Of a DNA stretch of 64,000 bases, positions 12,057-25,000 are shown piece by piece. Position 1 is the first letter of the stretch; the number at the start of each line of letters is the position of its first letter. The notes beneath the pieces are model-generated. The model saw only the letters and a program-made list of their open reading frames with translations. It did no database searches and was not told the DNA's origin. A program made the position numbers and the translations under genes. This stretch comes from Celoporthe dispersa (Eukaryota > Ascomycota > Sordariomycetes > Diaporthales > Cryphonectriaceae), in the NCBI GenBank assembly GCA_016584495.1, contig WAID01000015.1, positions 1,550,501 to 1,614,500 of the forward strand. The letters run 5' to 3'.

Positions 12057-14375
12057 TCAGTCCTGTGTTTTACCCATGTGCCGCCGACTGATGCCTGACC
12101 TCTTGACCTCCGACGAGGCCCCGTCATCCTCGTCCCTGACGACCGCGCTGTTGCGCCTCCTCGGACCAGAGGCCGACAGGCTCACGCTCTTGTTCTGGCC
12201 CAGCTCCGCCAGCTCGTGCGCCGCCACATCCTGCCGCTGGCCACCGCCGCTGGCACCGCCGCCGAGTAGCAGACCCCCTCTGGTGCCCCCGGAAGAAGAA
12301 GCCTGCCCCTCCGCCAGGACGTCAGAGCCTTCAGACGGCGACGCGCCCCCTCGGCATCCACCACCACCACCACCTCCTCCTCCTTCTCTCCGCCGTAGCT
12401 CCCGCCGACGCTCTCCATCGTGAACGGGCTAGCGGTCGGAGCGTCGAGAACGCCCAGCTCGAGCGGGGTGAACAGCCGCGGTAGGAGTAGCGCGCGCAAC
12501 GGGATGAGGGCGAGAATAAAGCACGGGAACCCGACGGCCGCGACGGTCTGCGTGATGGCGAAGGTGGCGCCGAAGCCGACCAGCTCGATGGCGACAAAGA
12601 GCCAGATGGCGGCGCGGCGCTCGATCCTGTGGAGGGGGCTCGCCCTGTCGGTCAGCGCCCTGTCGCGCGCCAAGAACAAGATCTTGGCCGTGATGCCGTT
12701 GCCCTCGAGGGCCTGGTAGCCCATGATGAAGAAGAGCCCCGCCAGCACGCCCTGCGGGATGAGGTGCAGGACGACGAGCAGGGGGCCCGTCATGGTGCCG
12801 AGGGTGAGCAGGCCCTGGGCGAGGTTGGACACGCGTTGCTCGACGACGTGGGTGCGCTTCAGCTCCCAGTGGCCCTTGTTGTCGCCGCCCTCGTCCGTGT
12901 CGTGGACCACCTTGGTCACGCAGAGGGACTCGGTGTGAAAAGGTGCCTGCGGGATGAGGCCGTTGGGAAAGGGGAGGCCGAGGATGCCGGCTACGCCTGT
13001 GGTCAGGCCCAGCAGAAAGAGATCCCAGTGGAACCCGGCCGGCTTCTTGAGCGGGAACTCGGTGCCCTGGGCGATGAGCGAGGAGACTGCGTGGGTGAGA
13101 GGCATTGTCAGTGGTGGCTGCTCATGAGCTGGAACCGAGGAGGCGGGTGCAGGCAAGTGGTCCTACCGTTGTGGTCAAACCAGAACAGGATGGTCAGCAG
13201 CAGGGCAAACGGTATGGCCAGGAATACATCCGACACCCTGACGTCCCAAAAGTTGACCAGCCAGTCCCTCTCCGCGGTCGGGAAGAAAGCCGTGCTGGTC
13301 GGCAGGAAGCTGAGGCTGACACCCTTCATCCTCCCGATATGCACAAAGCCCGAGAAGAAGACGACTGTCAAGGGCGTGCCATAATCCTTGATAAACACCC
13401 GGACGTAGTGGTTGAAGAGCGTGCTGTTCCCCAGCTCGCCGCAGAAGTAGGCAATGGAGAAGACCAGGATGGCCACCATGGTGCTCAGGTAGAACGGCTC
13501 CGTATCCCCCTGGAGCACCAGGATCTGGACGCCCTTCTGGAGATAGATGCAGGCCACGTAGAACCCAAAGATGTCGCAGGGAAAGCGAGTCACGTAGCGC
13601 AGCCAGTTGCACGAGTTGGTGATGGCCAGGAGCCAGTGCATGACGAGAGCCCACAGCCCAATCCAGGTCATGAAGCCGAGGTAGTTGACGCCGGTCGGCG
13701 ACATGATGTCGTAGACGGTATAGTTGAAGACGGTGATGGGGCCAGTCACGCCGACTATGACGAGAGGCTGGCAGGCGAGGAACGAGAAGACGACGGAGCC
13801 CAGCACGGAGGCGAGAAGAACTTCATTGACACCATAGTTGGAGTGCGTGCGGGTGAACATGTCCAGAGAGAAGGCCAGTGCCGGGAGGATACTGGTAGTT
13901 CAGCGGTCAGCATCTTTGTAAGTACCATGACGATGACGATGGAACGTCGCGTCGATGAACATTGTATCCCAAGGATACGATGAGCAGAGGACAGAAGGAA
14001 TCAGTCAGACTCATACTTTGCAAAATACATGTACACCGTAGCCGGCACCACACGATAGTCCCAAGCATCCTTCCAGTCGCTCATGTAGAAAGGAGCACGA
14101 CGACGGATGTCATTGACCATGCCCTGGAAGAGACGGATCTTCCACCACTTTGGAGCCCGCGTTGTTGAGAAGGACCCAGCAGCGCCACCACCACCGCCGG
14201 CATGATGATGAGGCTGCGCCGGCGAGGCCCGGGAGAACAGCAGCCGCTTCTTGAGCCCATTGGCCATGGTGACCAAGTTGGGGCGGGACCGGGCAGACGC
14301 GGATTCCGCATGCAGACTGTTGGGGAGAGGCAGAGAATCTGCTTGGGCAGCAGCATCAGAGACACCGTGAGCCAT
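12057..14375 (-). CDS. SLC4-type bicarbonate/borate transporter, BOR1-like (apparent frameshift in C-terminal tail)
   Basis: Plasma-membrane anion transporter of the HCO3- transporter family; fungal members export borate or exchange anions. Exons on the minus strand: 14375-14017, 13891-13167, 13086-12057. The joins give YFANILPALAFSLDMF and WFDHNVSSLIAQGTEF, both hallmarks of the family. Exons 2 and 3 encode the membrane domain with about ten or more hydrophobic segments. Family-type strings include GVTGPITVFNYTVYD, PFPNGLIPQAPFHTESL and LIPLRALLLPRLF. The C-terminal cytosolic tail loses frame in a low-complexity stretch. Restoring one base in the five-C run at 12346-12350 continues the tail as ELAELGQNKS through RRHMGKTQD to a stop at 12057; without it the frame stops at 12182. 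Exons total 2114 nt, one short of a multiple of three. The start MAHGVSD is favoured over 14447. Confidence 0.9.
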
Positions 14376-15408
14376 ATCGAACGGCGACAGACGAGGTGAG
14401 ATGATGCCAAGTGATAGAAGAAAGGAGGGGGGGGGGGGGGAAAGCAAAAAAAAAAAAAAGACAGTCAGTCCAATGAGCCTCGTTTACTTGTTCGTCGAAA
14501 ATAATGTTCGCGTCATCGCCCGCATCAGTATCGACGCATTCGTGAAGATCTAAACAAAGTCATAAAATCAAATAATAATAAAAAATGACTGAAAACTAGC
14601 ACAGGGGCGAGAGAGTAATGACAACGCCTGGCGCACACGATGGTGATGGTCCTTAAGACGACTCCTCGTGAAGTTTTGGAGTGTCCTGTGGGCAAGAAGA
14701 GGGAGAGCGAGGGTGAGTGAGTGCCTTGGGAGAATGCAAGCGCGAGGAAAGAAATGACGTTTACAGCAGGAAACTCTTGGCTTCTCCAAAGTATGATTGT
14801 ATACGGTAACGAGGCTGCCCATAATAATGATAGTGATAGAACCCCCCCCCCCCTGGTTCCAGGCTAGAGCTGTTCTCTTGACCGCATTTTGATCCCACTG
14901 CCGACTTTGATAGCCGCCGCCCCGGGCAACAAGTTAGTGCCGTACTGAATATCACCCACTCCCTATTCCCGGGCCCGACCACCGGGAGAGCGAGAGCAAC
15001 GCCCTAATATGGCGACAGTACCATGATATCGTGAAAGCGAGGATTGATTCTGTACAGCGAAGAGAGATGGGCTGTGTATCTCTCCTCCTCGTTCAGCTAG
15101 CTTCTTCTTCCCCTGTCCTTGGGCCATGAGCTCTGCTCTGCCCTGGGCAGTGTCCGAACTTTTTTCTTCTTCTAATATCTGCATGTCATGCAATCCATCC
15201 CAATCGCCAGACCACCACCCCCACCCAGTGCGCCCCGGTATCTTTTTTGAAAATTTTATACAATATTACCCTTCCTATTGGCCTTATGTGGTCTTTTTCT
15301 CTCCCCCCTCGGGTCCCCTCGGGTCCAGTGCCAGAAGTGCATATGCTAGTTAGTGGTGGCTGAGTAGAGTTGTTCAAATGCCTCGACACCGTCCTCCCCA
15401 TTCCATCT
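14376..15408. other. Intergenic region with poly-G and poly-A tracts
   Basis: Upstream region of the transporter gene and downstream region of the m-AAA protease gene. It carries adjacent G and A homopolymers at about 14428-14459 and a C-run near 14844-14853. No gene supported. Confidence 0.5.
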
Positions 15409-18201
15409 CTACCATCCGCATCTCGTCTTTCCCGTCTCCTCACCTGTCCCCTTGAAAGCCGGCGCCCCAGCCGGAGGGTCATCGATGATACTACCCTCAC
15501 CCGGCGGCGGCGGAGGTGCGCTCTTCGAGCCGTCAAAGTACTTGGTGAACTCCTCCTTATCTGCAAACGGCCTCGGGCCCAGCAGCCGCACCATGTCGTC
15601 GCGCGTCAGCATCTCCTTCCGCAGCAGCTCCTCCGCCACGATGCCGACCTCCTTCTTCTTCTCGGTCAGCAGGTCCTTGCACTGCTTGTACGCGACGTCC
15701 ACGATGCGCCGGACCTCGGCGTCGATCTTCTGTGCCGTGTCCTCCGCGAAGGGCTTGTTGAACTGGTTCTTGTCCTGGTCGAAGTGGATCGGCCCCAGCT
15801 TCTCGGACATGCCCCACCGTGTCACCATGTTGGTTGCCGTGGCTGTGACCTTGTGGAAGTCATCGCTCGCGCCGGTGGTGACGGTTGGGAAGTGGAGTTC
15901 CTCGGAGATGCGCCCGCCCAGTGTCATGGCCATGCGGTCCATGAGTTGTTTCGTGGTCATCAGGTACGCGTCGCCCACTGGCAGGTACTGTGCGTAGCCG
16001 AGCGCGCCCTTGCCACGAGGGATGATGGAGACCTTGAGGAGGGGGTCGGCAAACTCAAAGTACCAGCCGCAGATGGCGTGACCCGCTTCGTGGTACGCTA
16101 CTGTCCTCCTCTCCTCGGGGTTGAGCACCAGTGACTTTCGCTCCAGACCGCCAATGACCCGCTCGATCGCCTGCTCGAAGTGAATCATAGTCACGGTCTC
16201 GGCATTCGCCCGTGCAGCTATACATACCGTCAGTCATGCATGTTATGAAAAATGGACGAGATTACTGGAGGACATACCAACGAGCGCGGCTTCATTGACG
16301 GCATTGGCAATATCCGCACCGGAGAAGCCAGGTGTCAGAGCAGCGAGCCGCCCGCAGAGATACTCCATGTCCTCCTTGGTGACAATCTTGGCCAGATGTA
16401 CCTTGAAGATATCCGCACGGCCCTGCATGGTCGGCCTGTCGATGTGAATCTGTCTGTCGAAACGGCCAGGCCGCATCAGCGCCTGGTCAAGCACGTCTGG
16501 TCTGTTGGTACCCGCGAGCACAACGATCTGCTCCTGGGTGTTGAAGCCGTCCATCTCCGTGAGGATCTGGTTCAGCGTCGCCTCACGCTCCTCGTTTCCG
16601 CCAAAGTTCCGGTTTCCATCTGATCGCGACCGGCCAATGGCGTCGATCTCATCGATGAAGACGATACAGGGCGCGTTCTTCCTGGCCTGGGCAAAGAGGT
16701 CGCGCACTCTCGATGCACCGACACCCACAAACATCTCCACGAATTCGGAGCCGCTGACGCTGAAGAACGGCACGCCCGACTCGCCAGCAGTCGCCTTTGC
16801 GAGCAGCGTCTTACCAGTGCCGGGGGGGCCGGACAAGATTGCGCCACGCGGGATCTTGGCGCCCAGTCTCTGGAAGCGCTCCGGCTGCTTCAGGAATGCG
16901 ACGAACTCCATGATCTCGACCTTGGCCTCGTCCATGCCCGCGATATCGGCAAACTTGACCTTGACCGCGCTCTCATGGTTGTACATCTTGGCTTTGCTCT
17001 TGCCGAAACCGAACATACCGCCTCCGGCACCGCCGCCGCCAGGCCCGCGCCGCGAGGCGTAGTAGATCAGGCCGACGAGGAGCAGAGTGGGACCAAATGC
17101 CATGATGAGGTTGCCGAGCTGGCTCTCGCCAGCGTACGTGACTGGGATCCTCTCCGTCGAGGGGATGCCGAGCTCCTCCTGCGCCTGATCCAGATGCCTC
17201 TCGAAGGTCTCGACAGAGCCGATGGAAACGTAGAAGTGGAATCCCGGGTTCGCAGCCACGCTGTCGGGGTACATGGACCGGGTGGCTTCCTGGTTCAGGT
17301 CTACCCGCACCTTGCGGCCCATCACCACCAGCTTTTCGACCAGCCCCTTGTCCAGGTAGTTCCTCCTGAGCTCCTGCCAGCTGATGTCGCGCGTCTCGCT
17401 CGGGAAGATCATGCTCCACAGGGGATAGAACAGCGCAGCCGCCAGGATCCAGCCCAGGAGGTCGCTCGTGTCCAGGACCTTGACGTTCGGGTCCTTGTCC
17501 TGCTTGCCTTTCTGGTCCTTCTTCCCGCTGCCCTCCTCTTTCGGGCCTTGCTGCCCAGCCTCATCCCCCTCCTCGTGAGACATGTTCTCCTGCTGTCTGC
17601 CGAGCCTCGGCTCGCTCGAGTCGAACATATCCGTCGCCTCCTTCTTTCCCATCTTCTCCGCCAGCTTATGTGCTATCCTGGCCGCCTTCATCGCGTCGCC
17701 GATGGTCAGCCCGACGCTGGCCTGTTTCCGCAGCAGATCCTGCAGCTCCTGTGGCGCGCCCGTGGTCTTGATCTCTCGGGTGACCTCGGAGAACAGCTCG
17801 CGCTGCCGCACCGGCACCAGCACGCGCATCTTGTCGAGTGTCTCCAGCTCCTCCTCGGACAGGAAGACCCACCCCTCGGGCAGCTTGGGCGGCTCATTAT
17901 GGCTCATCTTCCTGTCCACCTCCTCCTTTGACGGGGGGTCCTCGTGCGTGGACTTCACCTCGCCGGTCACGCTGTGAGGTTTCTTGTCGCCTTCTCTCGA
18001 CTCATCTTTGGGCTTTTCTGGTGGTGCCGGGTCTGTCGAGTAGAAACGGCGGCGCGGGAGGAGGTACGCTGACGACGAAGACGCAGGTGATATTCTGGGT
18101 ATTCTTGCGCCGCGTGCACTTATTCTCGAGGTTGTGGACAGGGAGGAGATTGCGATGCGCGCAACCTGCCGCGCAGACGGCCTTAATATCGACGACATCA
18201 C
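15409..18201 (-). CDS. yta12: Mitochondrial inner-membrane m-AAA protease subunit (Yta12/Rca1-like)
   Basis: ATP-dependent FtsH-type zinc metalloprotease of the mitochondrial inner membrane, degrading and processing membrane proteins; in yeast it forms a hetero-oligomer with Afg3. Two exons on the minus strand, 18201-16278 and 16217-15409, with a 60-nt intron; the junction reads NEAALVAARANAETV. Product 910 aa. Order: Arg/Ser-rich mitochondrial presequence, first membrane segment LLGWILAAALFYPLW at about 249-265, intermembrane FtsH_ext domain, second membrane segment at about 362-378, Walker A GPPGTGKT at about 456, Walker B IVFIDEID, SRH region, and zinc site HEAGH at about 680. The FADPLLKVSIIPRG and EELHFPTVTTGASDD strings are closer to Yta12 than Afg3 as I know them. 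It is longer than yeast Yta12 (825 aa), mainly in the N-terminal charged region. The tail is Pro/Gly-rich. Confidence 0.95.
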
Positions 18202-18960
18202 ACTGCGTGACCTGTGTGAGGGTGTGTGTATGTGTGTGTGTGTGTGTGTGTGTCGAGAGCGGGGGGAGAAATAGATTAGGCCGCTGAGGGTGGCGGCGGA
18301 GGAAAGGTGTTGACCTGAGAAGAAAATAAAAAGGCCCCGCGAGAGAAGAGGAACGTGGTCGGACGATATCCACGCTATCGCATACAGGGAGATCCACCGC
18401 AGGTGACTGGACTGTGAGGTGATTCAAGAGAGAGGTGACGTTCGAGACTGGGCGAGAGTGGACTCGGTCGCCCCGTTGCCCGTTTGATCTGGCGTTGCGG
18501 CTCTTCCGGAGGTGGTTCGAGCAGCTTTCGCAGGGCGCCGAGAGCTTGCCTGCAGGATTACTTTTGCACCTAAGGAGTACGAGCATCATAGACGGATTAT
18601 GACTAAGCCGGAGGTACAAGCCCCTCTAGCCCCGGCACTACCAACGCCTTTCCTCGTCCCTCCAATTATCACTGCTTTCATGATAGACTTGTCAAATTTT
18701 AGAGAACTTGTCACCATCAAGGCTTTTGGATATGTACGTATGTAGATAATAATTATAATTCATTTTGCCTCAAGGAAACGACCTCCAGCATTTGACGTTG
18801 AGAGTCGAGAAACGTCTGCTGAATGCGGGCCCACGATTTTTCTTTCCCATGCCGCCGGATCAACCATTCAAGAAGTGAGGGGTGAAGCCTACTTTTTCCT
18901 TACATTCTGTCGTGAACCAGAGAACTGCTCATACGCCTCGATAGAGTACCTGCTCCCCTC
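18202..18960. other. Intergenic region between the m-AAA protease and the Zn2Cys6 regulator
   Basis: Promoter and leader side of the protease gene. It includes a (GT)n microsatellite at about 18225-18252 directly upstream of the start. The rest is the 3' flank of the regulator gene. No further gene supported. Confidence 0.5.
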
Positions 18961-21900
18961 TCATCGGTTCCCATCAAAATTACCATTCTCAACACTCGGA
19001 TACGCGCCACCACTCATCTCGGCCCAGTCCCAGTCGAAACTCATAGGCAGCGAGTATAAGTCCTGCGGTATGAGAGGTTGTTGAAAGACCTGATTTGGAG
19101 CTGGCGGAGATTGCAGCGGCTGCGGCGGTGCGTTGTCAAGCTGCCCGAACCCAGTCAGGTCTGCAAATGATGTGAACTCCATCGGCTCGCCAGCGCCGAA
19201 GTCAGTGCTCCATCCAGGAGGAGCGCTGCCTGGTGACGGGCTTAGGCTATTGGTGGTCATCGGGCTGAAATCCGCCCCTTCGCTGCGATTTGGCGGGGAC
19301 AAGTGGTCTAGATTTTGGCGAGGTGTTGTTGTGTTCACCGGCATCGGACGAGGTGTCTGCGAAGATGTTGACGGCACGGGAGATTTGCCAGCCGTGGCCG
19401 TCGGCCGCGCGTTCGAGCTGCTGGACTTGCTGGCCTGGGACTGTTCTGCATTCTTCCGCTTCCGACGACCCGCATTGTCCTTCTCTGCCTTCTCGATCAT
19501 GACCTTGCTGATGCGCTCGAATTCGGAGCAGATCCCGAGCATCCGGTGCACACCGCCCGTCTCGACTTCCTGGCCTAACGCGGACAGAAAGGTGACTACC
19601 ATGCCAAGCAGTCTGGTATCGGACCGTGCTCGAGGGTCGAGAGGATTTTGTAATATGTTACCGAACAGGGTCACCAGCGCAGAGACAGGGAAGTAGAGCA
19701 CCATCCTGCTGGTGTTAGTGAATTATCTGTGGAGAAAAGAGCATCTGCATGGTTGTAGGCCAGACTTACCAGACAACTGACGAGTCGCCTTCGGGTATGT
19801 ACTTGAGCAGCGATATGGTCGCCCTGGCGGCGGAGGTACACAGGGCCGCTGAGTTGAAGACCCTGGGGTTCAGAGGCTTGGCGTTCAGCCCCTGGATGGC
19901 GAAGTTGGACAGCCGACTGGTCCAGTAGCCGCGGTGTATAGACATCCGATGAATCGTCGTCAAGCAGTTGTAGTATGTGAAATGCAGCATGACGACATGC
20001 AGGATCAAGGGGGTGTGGGAAGCCTGGATCTCGTTCTCTGGCCGGTACTCGATAGGCATACGGTCCTTCCAATCCTCAAGCTCTTGATCGAGCTCGCCGA
20101 TGGTCTGCAAAAGTTCGCCGTCTGTCTGTTTGGTGGCTTTCGTCGCGTACAGCTTCTTATAGACTTTACTCTCGATCAGGGCCAACTCGCACATGACGCG
20201 GAACAGATTCATCTTCCCCTTGCCGTCAGCCAGAGGAATGTTGCCGATGTTGTCTTCCGGATCAGGATCCGGAAGGTCGACGTTCATGTCGTCATCGTCT
20301 TGTGCGAAGGGTCGGCCAGATCGAAGGCAGAGGTCCTTGTCCAACATGTAGCCGATCCAGAAGACCCTTTTCCTCTGCTCGATCTCGATAGGGTTCAGAT
20401 TGAAACCCGTCCCCCGTTTGTGCAGTCCAATGTTGTGTGAGAGGCGGATCGCAGTGCCGACAAGCAATGTTGACGGCTGTGGATTAGGTGTGCCCTGCAT
20501 GAACAGTGCCATGCCTAGCAGGGCCTGCACGCTTAGCAGGTCAGTGTTGCGCATGGACAGCTCCGAGAAGACGGCCATAGCATTCTTCATGTAGCCCCAG
20601 GCCTTCTCGTCTTCCTCTGCGGGGACCAAGTTGCTCATCACTCGTAGCCGGTGCGCGATGGCGAACGCAACGTTCAAGCTAGCCCACCATCCAGAGCCAG
20701 CATAGGGATCCTTTGAGTACTGCCTCTCCACAAGGTGCATGAAAGTGGGGCGGTGAAACAGCGGGAACATGCAGTTGAAGTTGTCGAAGTAGTCGTTGAG
20801 GAGCGACATTGCCTCGTGCTTAGAAGGGAGCGGTAGGAAGACGGGTCGCTGGAATAGATCAGCGAACACCTCTGGCTTCCAGTTGTTCCACTTGTGGTCA
20901 TCCATGGAGACGTGAGAGATCATCTGCTGGAAAGACTTGTCGCCCGTCTTTTCGTTCACCCACTGGATACCTTTGGGCGAGAAGATGGAGAAGCCCGACG
21001 AAGAGCCTACCAGAGATGGTTAGCAGACATGTACTGTCGGGTCAGGTCGGGCTCAACATACCGATATATCGAGTCTCGCCGGAAGTGTTAGTGACGAGTG
21101 AGCACATCATCTCGGATAGCGCTTCTACCTCTTCCTCCTCCCCTTTCTTCTGAGGGTCCATTGACAAGCGCCTCTCGTCCTTGTCCTTGAGGGGCTCGGG
21201 TGAGGTGATGGAGCTCTGCGGCGTCGATGCAGCGCCTTCATGGCCTGAGGCGGCCTGCGACGGGGAAGTCGGATTTGACTGGGCCGCCTGTGAAGCCTGC
21301 CTCGACTCCTGCTTCTTCTCGGCGAGTTTCTTTTCCAGTGTGCCTAGGTCGGTAGCACCGTCGTCCTCACCAAGCAGGCCTGGTTGGCAGTGGTCAGTGC
21401 GCCGTTCGTACGAGGCCGGGAGCACCGGCAGTGGAGACCGGATGACGCGGACGAAGGCCACAGAAGACGAGAGGGGGAGAAAAAGGAAGGGGTTCATACC
21501 TGAGAGTCGCAAGAGGCTCTCCATGCGACCAAGACGGTTCTCGAGGCCTTCGATGTACTTTGCGCTGCACAGGATCATGAGCTGTCTGTCACGGAGCCAC
21601 CTTTGATCGAGGGCGTACAGGCCACCCTCTGGCTGGAGACGAACACTCACCCCTTGGGCGGATTCTCTTCTTCTCGACCTGCGTGAAGACGCATTCCGTC
21701 TTGTAATTGATACAATGTGTGCATGCCGGCATCTTCCCGTCGCACTTGATCTTCTTCTTTCTGCACATATCGCAGGCCTGTGCGGCAAGGGAACTCCGTC
21801 AGCCGCAATAGACCTTGTCTGGGAGCACTGGGGCCGCTGGACCACTCACCCGTGCAATCCTCCTCCTCTTGGCTTCGTTGGCATCGTCGAGCAGGGCGTT

Positions 21901-22056
21901 TGGGTCGCCAAACATCTGGGCAGTGAGCTCTGGGGGCAGGTGCTGCATCGGCATGCCATGGTAGCTTTCTGGACCAAAGATCTGAGGCGGCTGGTTCATA
22001 AGCGACGGCGGCTGGGCCATGGCCGGCATCTGGAAGCCGGCGATGTGGTGGTCCAT
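18961..22056 (-). CDS. Zn2Cys6 transcription factor with fungal-specific regulatory domain (apparent frameshift after the DNA-binding domain)
   Basis: Nuclear sequence-specific regulator. Six exons on the minus strand: 22056-21850, 21777-21651, 21564-21500, 21379-21062, 21006-19770, 19705-18961. The binuclear cluster is at about residues 71-97 and begins ACDMCRKKKIKCDGKMPAC. It is followed by a short coiled dimerisation helix (AKYIEGLENRLGRMESLLRL). The large middle exon carries the fungal_trans domain, with SGRPFAQDDDDMNVDLP and LHFTYYNCLTTIHRMS among recognisable pieces. The C-terminal part is Ser/Pro-rich with an acidic activation-like end. Exons 2 and 3 join out of frame by one missing base near 21659-21667; exon total is 2699 nt, one short of 2700. 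It may belong to the COL-26/BglR-type sugar-response regulators, but that is a guess from general resemblance. Confidence 0.9.
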
Positions 22057-25000
22057 GGTGGGCAGAACAGAGAGCACGGCAGAGCAGCGCAGTGAGGAGC
22101 AGAGAATTTGATTTCCAATCCTCCCGGGCTCAGTCCCCTTGGCGAGGTACTGTACGACGGTATCGATGCACCCTGAGGGCAGTCGCCGATGCCGAATTCG
22201 CGTTTGAGGTCTGAAGAGGTCTTGAAGATGTCGTATGCGTCCGCCTGCGGTAGCAAGGACCGTTGTCGCGGTAAGCTGGTGGTCGGAGGGCCGTTGTGGT
22301 TGTGGGTTGGGTTGGGGCTGGGCCGGATCTATGATGGTGACGTTGGTTTGGATGTAGGTGTAAGTGCTGCTTCAGTAGTGGGAAGAGGCGCAGATGGAAC
22401 CGGCAGGACACTGGCCTAGTGGGGACTCTGTTGCAGATTCGAGGACCCAGCACCGCCCACGCGGGAAAAAAAGAGCGCCAAGCACCCCGGCTGGGAAAGC
22501 CACTCTCGACCAACCACGCGGCGGCGGGCGCAGTGATGGCGAGGGCAAGGGCGATGGCGAGGGAGGGGTAAGGTACCTGTAGGGGTAGTGCTGATCAGGG
22601 GAGGCGAGCCTGAACTGAATGATGAAGAGACTTGTGCCACCAGCAGGCTGGTACCACAGTACCTGTCTTGTCTAGTTTTGTTCTGCCTGCACGTCGCAAT
22701 CGCTGCATCACCCACCCACGCTCTGCCCTGCTGCCAACTTTCCCCCCTCCTATCGTGAGGCCTTGCTCTTCCAGGCATGGCGGCCGTCTCAAGTCGCTAA
22801 GGCCCCCTGGCGGATTCGGACTTGGAGCTGGCAGATGGGTCCGGCAACCCGCCCTAACGTTCCTGTGTCGTCAAAGACTAATCCCCCAACCTCCCCTCCC
22901 CCGCCAAAGAAAAAAGCCCCTTCTACTGTATAGACGAGCAAGCTGCTCGTTATTATTGGTGACGCGGTGACAAGACACCTGATGTCTGACCTGACACAAT
23001 CCCGGGTGCATCAGAAGAATGAGCAGTGGGATTTGAGGAGGACCGAGAAGGAGAGGGAGGAGGGGTAGATCCATGGTCAGGTTCTTTCTCGCCTCTTCTA
23101 CTGAGGTTGCTCGAGTACACCACGGTACACGTGCCTTGGGTGGGTGAGACCTTCGTACTCCGACCAAATGAATGAGTAATAGTCTTGACAGACGCGGGAT
23201 CGCGAGGCGCTTAGAGAGTAATGCAACCTTTGACGGGCTAAGGCATGCATGCGTCTTGAGCTGATCTCCTCTTCCCGCGGCGATCTATTAATTCATTACC
23301 GGCCTGCCGCGCTACTAATGGTCGATATACTGGCACCAACACAACAAAAAAGAAAAAAAAGAAAGAAAAAAGAAAGAAAAAAGAAAGAAAAAAAAACCGT
23401 CGTGTGGTGGGTTAAACTCTAAACTGCCCTTCTCAGATCGTCAGAAGATACGTCCCGCACTGCCCTGGAGTTTCTCAGCTTCCTCATGTGCAACCCAGAT
23501 GCCACTGTCGTACATGGCAGGACAGATTCAGATTAAAGCCCTCCACGACTAATTACAACATTTTGTTTAGCACTGAAGCTTATGGCCTTCACACACATCC
23601 GCCCACCCCATATCTGATCTGTAATACCGTTGCGGGGTGGACATGTTGAGATCTTGATCTATTTCCATGCACCGCACGCTCCTTCTTGGCTCACGACTTC
23701 GGATTCTAGCACCACTCAAAACAGCCAGCTACATCACGTCAGGGCTCCAGGGCGTTAGACCCACCAAACGCCCGCGCCATCATGTGAGGGGCCCTCGAGG
23801 ATCATACAAACTGGCAGTGCCCTGGCACAACGGAGGCAGCCTAGCCGCCCAAACACCTCGTTCATGCAATGAAACATTCGCCGCATAGAGCGTTCCGGCC
23901 AACTCTCCGGGCAAATCTGGTTAGAGAGGGAGAGAGCATGACCGACATTTGACTATTTACATGTTACAGCAGGAGTCCATTGATCTGTGGCTGCCGACTC
24001 GGCCATAGACGTTTGTCCGTCGGTGGACGAGTCCGTCCCATGAGCACTTCCCATATACGCTCAAAGGGCTTGTTGGCCAATGTCCCCTCCTAATCCTGAG
24101 CAAATATCGAATGGCTATACTCTTTTCAACTACACTTTGCCCAGCGACGGACCCATTCACAGAGGAGCTGCAGCCGACAATACTACCACTTTCCTGACGC
24201 CCTCCCCTCCCCTCCCCCCCCGCCTGCAGGTCTGCAGTGACAAGTGGAGGACTCTGGTTCGCCAAGTCGTCCACAAAGGCCAGGGTCGGTGGCATAGTAA
24301 CCCTTTCTGGGTGCAATCTAGAACTTCGTCTAAGGGCTATCAGCTACAACTGGTCTGGGGGCTGAAGTTGTAGTGCATAAGTGGTTTGGCGTGACGTCCG
24401 TTGTAATCTCGGGTTCAGACCCAGGAAAACCTCCGCCTGTCACGGGACGGGAATAAAGCAGCTCCAAAATATGCTTTTTTCTCTTTTTTTATTTATTTAT
24501 TTTTATTCTATTTCACTAGATGTCACATTCTACCTATGGCCAGGAAGGGCGTCAACACCTGACTCTCCGCCAAGCTACTATTGCTCGACGGCAGCGAATC
24601 CCCGGGGCCCATGCTCCGGCTATCAAGATTGTGAAGAGTCGACTGTGTTTCAGTGCATCAGGCCTTGTAGGTTGTTGCTATGCCTACATGTTTCCATCGG
24701 GGAGGCAGTGCATCGTGACAGATGTCGTATGATGGGGAAGAGGAGCCCAGCCCTCCGTCCCTCCGGTTTGAAGGGACCATCCGGGGCCGTCATGCCTGGA
24801 GCATATGAAATCAGGGGTCTGTACGTCTAGACCTCATCCTCCCGATCCGTACCATGCTCTCTCTGTCAGAGGTCAAGAAAGACAGCGAAGAAGAAAGGAA
24901 GAGACAGAAGGGAAAGGAAAGAAGAAAAAAAGAGAGAGAGAAGAAAGAATTACTCTGACCACCAAAGGGCTAATGCTGTGGTGAACCTTACCCAGAAGGT

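Noticed and set aside
12629..13983. Long plus-strand frames opposite the BOR1-like gene
   Set aside because: They mirror the codon bias of the real minus-strand exons, whose membrane segments and splice joins match a known family.
16975..17931. 318-codon plus-strand frame opposite the m-AAA protease
   Set aside because: Antisense shadow; the minus strand carries the FtsH domains.
24300..24440. Possible tRNA-like segment (GGTTCAGACCC)
   Set aside because: No matching acceptor stem or anticodon arm could be folded around it by eye.
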